Source: Siphonodentalium dalli (taxonomy: Eukaryota; Mollusca; Scaphopoda; Gadilida; Siphonodentaliidae). From it: a stretch of 64,000 bases of DNA. The position numbers were made by a program, and so were the translations under genes. The notes under the pieces are model-generated. The model did not search any database. It worked only from the letters and a program-made list of their open reading frames with translations, and had not been told where the DNA came from. Location: NCBI GenBank assembly GCA_032622095.1, contig CP136063.1, positions 275,709,426 through 275,773,425 of the forward strand, given 5' to 3'. Below are positions 54,501 through 64,000 of this stretch, piece after piece (within the stretch, counting starts at the first letter, position 1; each line of letters begins with the position of its first letter).

Positions 54501-57500
54501 GTTCTGGATTTTTCCAGATCAAATTTGGCTGTGGGATAGCCCCGTCGTACACTTGGGGGTTTATTTTTAAAAGTAAACACATGACCTATGATTTTTCTTG
54601 CATTTTCGTGATCAACTGGTGTCAATCTAGCTGGGTAAACATCACTGGTATGTCCTGCAGGCTTCAATTCAGTGAATTTGGCGGAAACGTTAACACTGTC
54701 GCCTATGGGAAACCATTTAGTTCAGTGATTCCTATAGGAAAAATATGAATTTTACGAAATTTCACGTCTCGCCATGATAAGTTGTTAATTCCATATTTTC
54801 TTATTTTCAAATGATAATGACCACATTTTGGACAGATTTAAAGAAGAAACGCATGGATTCGCCTGTAGATAGTAAAGAAAGTGATAAATCTGGGAATTTT
54901 GCATGGACATCAGGTACCATTAGGGGGTCAGGGGGGCTAAAGCCCCCCTCCCCAAAAATTTGAGTAGTGTTAGCCCCCCCCCCCCCCATTGGGAAAAGGT
55001 GGCAGTTAACCCAATTAAGATTTCCCGGCACCCAGTAGCCTTATCGGGGACCATAGTCCCACCCCAAGTCCGGGGGGGGGGGGGGTGATGGCATCGCCAG
55101 TAGTGTTAATGTCGTGCAAAACTGTCATGGCAGGTTTGTTAAACAGACAGTATGCCCTGCCATCTGGTCAAATTTCATGTCTGAGACTGTGGCTGATGTT
55201 GTATGATTATGTTTAGATATTTAAATTGACTTATAGTTGCTTTATTATGCTATTAAAGTATTTTTTATTTAAATTTTCTGTTAATTTTTGTAAATGTTTA
55301 TTATAAATTGACAAATTTTGCATGAAAAGGGTTTAAAATTGGACAAGTTATCCCACTCAAAATGTATGTTAACATATCCTCTTCAATTTAGTAATAGTAT
55401 GGTATATAAGGGCATTCTTCAGTTATACGAGATGCATCAGCTAGTAAAATTGAAAAAAAAATCTAAAGTTTTTGGCTTTATTTTGAGGATTGACACTAAT
55501 TTTCAGGATGCCTCATATTGGAAAAATAAACAACTACTGCTCGATATAATCCATTTTTTATTTCAGTAAGGTCTATATTTTGATAAAATACTATAAGAAA
55601 CGCTGTGTTTCACACATATACATATATATAGGAATCAGGGAGCTAAATGTGTTCTAGAGTCGGGGAGCGAGTACACCGTGGAACCCTAAAGGTGAAGGTA
55701 ACTGAAGAATGACCTTCACCTGATACATGCGACACGTTGTTAAAGGATGACATCGCGTTTATTTGATTTGTACATAATATCTAAATAATTTAAACTGGTG
55801 AATGAATGGGGGAATGGATTTTTGTGAGCGGGAAATTTATTTAACTAGCTGCTGTAGTTCTGGATTTTTCCAGATCAAATTTGGCTGTGGGATAGCCCCG
55901 TCGTACACTTGGGGGTTTATTTTTAAAAGTAAACACATGACCTATGATTTTTCTTGCATTTTCGTGATCAACTGGTGTCAATCTAGCTGGGTAAACATCA
56001 CTGGTATGTCCTGCAGGCTTCAATTCAGTGAATTTGGCGGAAACGTTAACACTGTCGCCTATGGGAAACCATTTAGTTCAGTGATTCCTATAGGAAAAAT
56101 ATGAATTTTACGAAATTTCACGTCTCGCCATGATAAGTTGTTAATTCCATATTTTCTTATTTTCAAATGATAATGACCACATTTTGGACAGATTTAAAGA
56201 AGAAACGCATGGATTCGCCTGTAGATAGTAAAGAAAGTGATAAATCTGGGAATTTTGCATGGACATCAGGTACCATTAGGGGGTCAGGGGGGCTAAAGCC
56301 CCCCTCCCCAAAAATTTGAGTAGTGTTAGCCCCCCCCCCCCCCATTGGGAAAAGGTGGCAGTTAACCCAATTAAGATTTCCCGGCACCCAGTAGCCTTAT
56401 CGGGGACCATAGTCCCACCCCAAGTCCGGGGGGGGGGGGGGTGATGGCATCGCCAGTAGTGTTAATGTCGTGCAAAACTGTCATGGCAGGTTTGTTAAAC
56501 AGACAGTATGCCCTGCCATCTGGTCAAATTTCATGTCTGAGACTGTGGCTGATGTTGTATGATTATGTTTAGATATTTAAATTGACTTATAGTTGCTTTA
56601 TTATGCTATTAAAGTATTTTTTATTTAAATTTTCTGTTAATTTTTGTAAATGTTTATTATAAATTGACAAATTTTGCATGAAAAGGGTTTAAAATTGGAC
56701 AAGTTATCCCACTCAAAATGTATGTTAACATATCCTCTTCAATTTAGTAATAGTATGGTATATAAGGGCATTCTTCAGTTATACGAGATGCATCAGCTAG
56801 TAAAATTGAAAAAAAAATCTAAAGTTTTTGGCTTTATTTTGAGGATTGACACTAATTTTCAGGATGCCTCATATTGGAAAAATAAACAACTACTGCTCGA
56901 TATAATCCATTTTTTATTTCAGTAAGGTCTATATTTTGATAAAATACTATAAGAAACGCTGTGTTTCACACATATACATATATATAGGAATCAGGGAGCT
57001 AAATGTGTTCTAGAGTCGGGGAGCGAGTACACCGTGGAACCCTAAAGGTGAAGGTAACTGAAGAATGACCTTCACCTGATACATGCGACACGTTGTTAAA
57101 GGATGACATCGCGTTTATTTGATTTGTACATAATATCTAAATAATTTAAACTGGTGAATGAATGGGGGAATGGATTTTTGTGAGCGGGAAATTTATTTAA
57201 CTAGCTGCTGTAGTTCTGGATTTTTCCAGATCAAATTTGGCTGTGGGATAGCCCCGTCGTACACTTGGGGGTTTATTTTTAAAAGTAAACACATGACCTA
57301 TGATTTTTCTTGCATTTTCGTGATCAACTGGTGTCAATCTAGCTGGGTAAACATCACTGGTATGTCCTGCAGGCTTCAATTCAGTGAATTTGGCGGAAAC
57401 GTTAACACTGTCGCCTATGGGAAACCATTTAGTTCAGTGATTCCTATAGGAAAAATATGAATTTTACGAAATTTCACGTCTCGCCATGATAAGTTGTTAA

Positions 57501-60500
57501 TTCCATATTTTCTTATTTTCAAATGATAATGACCACATTTTGGACAGATTTAAAGAAGAAACGCATGGATTCGCCTGTAGATAGTAAAGAAAGTGATAAA
57601 TCTGGGAATTTTGCATGGACATCAGGTACCATTAGGGGGTCAGGGGGGCTAAAGCCCCCCTCCCCAAAAATTTGAGTAGTGTTAGCCCCCCCCCCCCCCC
57701 ATTGGGAAAAGGTGGCAGTTAACCCAATTAAGATTTCCCGGCACCCAGTAGCCTTATCGGGGACCATAGTCCCACCCCAAGTCCGGGGGGGGGGGGGGTG
57801 ATGGCATCGCCAGTAGTGTTAATGTCGTGCAAAACTGTCATGGCAGGTTTGTTAAACAGACAGTATGCCCTGCCATCTGGTCAAATTTCATGTCTGAGAC
57901 TGTGGCTGATGTTGTATGATTATGTTTAGATATTTAAATTGACTTATAGTTGCTTTATTATGCTATTAAAGTATTTTTTATTTAAATTTTCTGTTAATTT
58001 TTGTAAATGTTTATTATAAATTGACAAATTTTGCATGAAAAGGGTTTAAAATTGGACAAGTTATCCCACTCAAAATGTATGTTAACATATCCTCTTCAAT
58101 TTAGTAATAGTATGGTATATAAGGGCATTCTTCAGTTATACGAGATGCATCAGCTAGTAAAATTGAAAAAAAAATCTAAAGTTTTTGGCTTTATTTTGAG
58201 GATTGACACTAATTTTCAGGATGCCTCATATTGGAAAAATAAACAACTACTGCTCGATATAATCCATTTTTTATTTCAGTAAGGTCTATATTTTGATAAA
58301 ATACTATAAGAAACGCTGTGTTTCACACATATACATATATATAGGAATCAGGGAGCTAAATGTGTTCTAGAGTCGGGGAGCGAGTACACCGTGGAACCCT
58401 AAAGGTGAAGGTAACTGAAGAATGACCTTCACCTGATACATGCGACACGTTGTTAAAGGATGACATCGCGTTTATTTGATTTGTACATAATATCTAAATA
58501 ATTTAAACTGGTGAATGAATGGGGGAATGGATTTTTGTGAGCGGGAAATTTATTTAACTAGCTGCTGTAGTTCTGGATTTTTCCAGATCAAATTTGGCTG
58601 TGGGATAGCCCCGTCGTACACTTGGGGGTTTATTTTTAAAAGTAAACACATGACCTATGATTTTTCTTGCATTTTCGTGATCAACTGGTGTCAATCTAGC
58701 TGGGTAAACATCACTGGTATGTCCTGCAGGCTTCAATTCAGTGAATTTGGCGGAAACGTTAACACTGTCGCCTATGGGAAACCATTTAGTTCAGTGATTC
58801 CTATAGGAAAAATATGAATTTTACGAAATTTCACGTCTCGCCATGATAAGTTGTTAATTCCATATTTTCTTATTTTCAAATGATAATGACCACATTTTGG
58901 ACAGATTTAAAGAAGAAACGCATGGATTCGCCTGTAGATAGTAAAGAAAGTGATAAATCTGGGAATTTTGCATGGACATCAGGTACCATTAGGGGGTCAG
59001 GGGGGCTAAAGCCCCCCTCCCCAAAAATTTGAGTAGTGTTAGCCCCCCCCCCCCCCCATTGGGAAAAGGTGGCAGTTAACCCAATTAAGATTTCCCGGCA
59101 CCCAGTAGCCTTATCGGGGACCATAGTCCCACCCCAAGTCCGGGGGGGGGGGGGGTGATGGCATCGCCAGTAGTGTTAATGTCGTGCAAAACTGTCATGG
59201 CAGGTTTGTTAAACAGACAGTATGCCCTGCCATCTGGTCAAATTTCATGTCTGAGACTGTGGCTGATGTTGTATGATTATGTTTAGATATTTAAATTGAC
59301 TTATAGTTGCTTTATTATGCTATTAAAGTATTTTTTATTTAAATTTTCTGTTAATTTTTGTAAATGTTTATTATAAATTGACAAATTTTGCATGAAAAGG
59401 GTTTAAAATTGGACAAGTTATCCCACTCAAAATGTATGTTAACATATCCTCTTCAATTTAGTAATAGTATGGTATATAAGGGCATTCTTCAGTTATACGA
59501 GATGCATCAGCTAGTAAAATTGAAAAAAAAATCTAAAGTTTTTGGCTTTATTTTGAGGATTGACACTAATTTTCAGGATGCCTCATATTGGAAAAATAAA
59601 CAACTACTGCTCGATATAATCCATTTTTTATTTCAGTAAGGTCTATATTTTGATAAAATACTATAAGAAACGCTGTGTTTCACACATATACATATATATA
59701 GGAATCAGGGAGCTAAATGTGTTCTAGAGTCGGGGAGCGAGTACACCGTGGAACCCTAAAGGTGAAGGTAACTGAAGAATGACCTTCACCTGATACATGC
59801 GACACGTTGTTAAAGGATGACATCGCGTTTATTTGATTTGTACATAATATCTAAATAATTTAAACTGGTGAATGAATGGGGGAATGGATTTTTGTGAGCG
59901 GGAAATTTATTTAACTAGCTGCTGTAGTTCTGGATTTTTCCAGATCAAATTTGGCTGTGGGATAGCCCCGTCGTACACTTGGGGGTTTATTTTTAAAAGT
60001 AAACACATGACCTATGATTTTTCTTGCATTTTCGTGATCAACTGGTGTCAATCTAGCTGGGTAAACATCACTGGTATGTCCTGCAGGCTTCAATTCAGTG
60101 AATTTGGCGGAAACGTTAACACTGTCGCCTATGGGAAACCATTTAGTTCAGTGATTCCTATAGGAAAAATATGAATTTTACGAAATTTCACGTCTCGCCA
60201 TGATAAGTTGTTAATTCCATATTTTCTTATTTTCAAATGATAATGACCACATTTTGGACAGATTTAAAGAAGAAACGCATGGATTCGCCTGTAGATAGTA
60301 AAGAAAGTGATAAATCTGGGAATTTTGCATGGACATCAGGTACCATTAGGGGGTCAGGGGGGCTAAAGCCCCCCTCCCCAAAAATTTGAGTAGTGTTAGC
60401 CCCCCCCCCCCCCATTGGGAAAAGGTGGCAGTTAACCCAATTAAGATTTCCCGGCACCCAGTAGCCTTATCGGGGACCATAGTCCCACCCCAAGTCCGGG

Positions 60501-63500
60501 GGGGGGGGGGGTGATGGCATCGCCAGTAGTGTTAATGTCGTGCAAAACTGTCATGGCAGGTTTGTTAAACAGACAGTATGCCCTGCCATCTGGTCAAATT
60601 TCATGTCTGAGACTGTGGCTGATGTTGTATGATTATGTTTAGATATTTAAATTGACTTATAGTTGCTTTATTATGCTATTAAAGTATTTTTTATTTAAAT
60701 TTTCTGTTAATTTTTGTAAATGTTTATTATAAATTGACAAATTTTGCATGAAAAGGGTTTAAAATTGGACAAGTTATCCCACTCAAAATGTATGTTAACA
60801 TATCCTCTTCAATTTAGTAATAGTATGGTATATAAGGGCATTCTTCAGTTATACGAGATGCATCAGCTAGTAAAATTGAAAAAAAAATCTAAAGTTTTTG
60901 GCTTTATTTTGAGGATTGACACTAATTTTCAGGATGCCTCATATTGGAAAAATAAACAACTACTGCTCGATATAATCCATTTTTTATTTCAGTAAGGTCT
61001 ATATTTTGATAAAATACTATAAGAAACGCTGTGTTTCACACATATACATATATATAGGAATCAGGGAGCTAAATGTGTTCTAGAGTCGGGGAGCGAGTAC
61101 ACCGTGGAACCCTAAAGGTGAAGGTAACTGAAGAATGACCTTCACCTGATACATGCGACACGTTGTTAAAGGATGACATCGCGTTTATTTGATTTGTACA
61201 TAATATCTAAATAATTTAAACTGGTGAATGAATGGGGGAATGGATTTTTGTGAGCGGGAAATTTATTTAACTAGCTGCTGTAGTTCTGGATTTTTCCAGA
61301 TCAAATTTGGCTGTGGGATAGCCCCGTCGTACACTTGGGGGTTTATTTTTAAAAGTAAACACATGACCTATGATTTTTCTTGCATTTTCGTGATCAACTG
61401 GTGTCAATCTAGCTGGGTAAACATCACTGGTATGTCCTGCAGGCTTCAATTCAGTGAATTTGGCGGAAACGTTAACACTGTCGCCTATGGGAAACCATTT
61501 AGTTCAGTGATTCCTATAGGAAAAATATGAATTTTACGAAATTTCACGTCTCGCCATGATAAGTTGTTAATTCCATATTTTCTTATTTTCAAATGATAAT
61601 GACCACATTTTGGACAGATTTAAAGAAGAAACGCATGGATTCGCCTGTAGATAGTAAAGAAAGTGATAAATCTGGGAATTTTGCATGGACATCAGGTACC
61701 ATTAGGGGGTCAGGGGGGCTAAAGCCCCCCTCCCCAAAAATTTGAGTAGTGTTAGCCCCCCCCCCCCCCATTGGGAAAAGGTGGCAGTTAACCCAATTAA
61801 GATTTCCCGGCACCCAGTAGCCTTATCGGGGACCATAGTCCCACCCCAAGTCCGGGGGGGGGGGGGGTGATGGCATCGCCAGTAGTGTTAATGTCGTGCA
61901 AAACTGTCATGGCAGGTTTGTTAAACAGACAGTATGCCCTGCCATCTGGTCAAATTTCATGTCTGAGACTGTGGCTGATGTTGTATGATTATGTTTAGAT
62001 ATTTAAATTGACTTATAGTTGCTTTATTATGCTATTAAAGTATTTTTTATTTAAATTTTCTGTTAATTTTTGTAAATGTTTATTATAAATTGACAAATTT
62101 TGCATGAAAAGGGTTTAAAATTGGACAAGTTATCCCACTCAAAATGTATGTTAACATATCCTCTTCAATTTAGTAATAGTATGGTATATAAGGGCATTCT
62201 TCAGTTATACGAGATGCATCAGCTAGTAAAATTGAAAAAAAAATCTAAAGTTTTTGGCTTTATTTTGAGGATTGACACTAATTTTCAGGATGCCTCATAT
62301 TGGAAAAATAAACAACTACTGCTCGATATAATCCATTTTTTATTTCAGTAAGGTCTATATTTTGATAAAATACTATAAGAAACGCTGTGTTTCACACATA
62401 TACATATATATAGGAATCAGGGAGCTAAATGTGTTCTAGAGTCGGGGAGCGAGTACACCGTGGAACCCTAAAGGTGAAGGTAACTGAAGAATGACCTTCA
62501 CCTGATACATGCGACACGTTGTTAAAGGATGACATCGCGTTTATTTGATTTGTACATAATATCTAAATAATTTAAACTGGTGAATGAATGGGGGAATGGA
62601 TTTTTGTGAGCGGGAAATTTATTTAACTAGCTGCTGTAGTTCTGGATTTTTCCAGATCAAATTTGGCTGTGGGATAGCCCCGTCGTACACTTGGGGGTTT
62701 ATTTTTAAAAGTAAACACATGACCTATGATTTTTCTTGCATTTTCGTGATCAACTGGTGTCAATCTAGCTGGGTAAACATCACTGGTATGTCCTGCAGGC
62801 TTCAATTCAGTGAATTTGGCGGAAACGTTAACACTGTCGCCTATGGGAAACCATTTAGTTCAGTGATTCCTATAGGAAAAATATGAATTTTACGAAATTT
62901 CACGTCTCGCCATGATAAGTTGTTAATTCCATATTTTCTTATTTTCAAATGATAATGACCACATTTTGGACAGATTTAAAGAAGAAACGCATGGATTCGC
63001 CTGTAGATAGTAAAGAAAGTGATAAATCTGGGAATTTTGCATGGACATCAGGTACCATTAGGGGGTCAGGGGGGCTAAAGCCCCCCTCCCCAAAAATTTG
63101 AGTAGTGTTAGCCCCCCCCCCCCCCATTGGGAAAAGGTGGCAGTTAACCCAATTAAGATTTCCCGGCACCCAGTAGCCTTATCGGGGACCATAGTCCCAC
63201 CCCAAGTCCGGGGGGGGGGGGGGTGATGGCATCGCCAGTAGTGTTAATGTCGTGCAAAACTGTCATGGCAGGTTTGTTAAACAGACAGTATGCCCTGCCA
63301 TCTGGTCAAATTTCATGTCTGAGACTGTGGCTGATGTTGTATGATTATGTTTAGATATTTAAATTGACTTATAGTTGCTTTATTATGCTATTAAAGTATT
63401 TTTTATTTAAATTTTCTGTTAATTTTTGTAAATGTTTATTATAAATTGACAAATTTTGCATGAAAAGGGTTTAAAATTGGACAAGTTATCCCACTCAAAA

Positions 63501-64000
63501 TGTATGTTAACATATCCTCTTCAATTTAGTAATAGTATGGTATATAAGGGCATTCTTCAGTTATACGAGATGCATCAGCTAGTAAAATTGAAAAAAAAAT
63601 CTAAAGTTTTTGGCTTTATTTTGAGGATTGACACTAATTTTCAGGATGCCTCATATTGGAAAAATAAACAACTACTGCTCGATATAATCCATTTTTTATT
63701 TCAGTAAGGTCTATATTTTGATAAAATACTATAAGAAACGCTGTGTTTCACACATATACATATATATAGGAATCAGGGAGCTAAATGTGTTCTAGAGTCG
63801 GGGAGCGAGTACACCGTGGAACCCTAAAGGTGAAGGTAACTGAAGAATGACCTTCACCTGATACATGCGACACGTTGTTAAAGGATGACATCGCGTTTAT
63901 TTGATTTGTACATAATATCTAAATAATTTAAACTGGTGAATGAATGGGGGAATGGATTTTTGTGAGCGGGAAATTTATTTAACTAGCTGCTGTAGTTCTG
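51561..64000 (+). repeat. 1,356/1,357-bp near-identical tandem array, nine copies plus a partial
   Basis: Units start with TAGGAATCAGGGAG at 51561, 52917, 54273, 55629, 56985, 58342, 59699, 61055, 62411 and 63767; the last runs off the window. Each unit is element E (~460 bp, ends TAGGAATCA and TGATTCCTA) followed by a ~895-bp spacer with a C-run and, ~100 bp further, a G-run. The copies appear identical by eye except for the lengths of these two runs. The E-spacer-E insertion at 31130 is a diverged relative with a 1,360-bp period. Open frames of 60-100 residues repeat in every copy but show no domain. The array appears to be a recently amplified satellite derived from a mobile unit. Confidence 0.95.

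Noticed and set aside
51734-63707. Repeated 60-100-residue open frames in every array unit
   Set aside because: They are identical only because the units are identical. They show no domain, signal peptide or splice borders, and frames on both strands compete over the same DNA.

Overview
The window reads as nuclear DNA of an invertebrate animal, most likely a bivalve mollusc or another lophotrochozoan. Coding exons are short, split by kilobase-scale introns with GT/AG borders, and most of the sequence is dispersed and tandem repeats. The repeats include an AGCTCACCTGAG / (GTCC)n family that I associate with molluscan genomes. The taxonomic call is inference; nothing here names a species.

Two protein-coding loci can be supported. 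(1) A four-exon plus-strand gene at 15554-27013 encodes a 378-residue core 1 beta-1,3-galactosyltransferase (C1GALT1-like, Golgi type II membrane enzyme of mucin-type O-glycosylation). All three introns join in phase, and the anchor, stem, DDD motif and C-terminal CC/SFHY block are all present. (2) A minus-strand first exon at 43671-44013 encodes a signal peptide and one complete ten-cysteine VWC domain, with a TATA box just upstream; its later exons were not found. A third, weaker candidate is a broken coding exon near 5.8-6.4 kb, disrupted by a 56-bp tandem expansion.

Layout. 0-15 kb: repeats, namely a TIR-bounded element filled with a ~140-bp satellite, piggyBac-type and other MITEs, two copies of a 445-bp TIR element, degenerate AGCTCACCTGAG blocks, a LINE C-terminal relic and a 130-bp tandem repeat. 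15.5-27 kb: the C1GALT1-like gene, with introns carrying a 43-bp array, a 1.27-kb foldback, two related minisatellites in opposite orientation and several small MITEs, some within 25-60 bp of exon borders. 27.8-33.2 kb: a minus-strand CR1/L2-type LINE with frameshifts, itself interrupted by a 1,820-bp composite insertion. 33-51 kb: solo elements, five TTAA-flanked hairpin MITEs over the whole window, a 1.9-kb foldback, a LINE relic, the VWC exon and a 39-bp minisatellite. 51.56 kb to the end: a near-identical tandem array of a 1,356/1,357-bp unit, nine full copies plus a partial one, running out of the window.

The most unusual feature is the relation between the composite insertion and the array. 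A ~460-bp element with inverted ends (called E here) occurs alone (35142-35568), as the outer ends of an E-spacer-E insertion with a 4-bp target duplication inside the LINE (31130-32949), and as (E-spacer)n in the array. The window therefore shows a solo unit, a mobile composite and a satellite of the same family. Another recurring theme is one hairpin module shared by MITEs with different termini.
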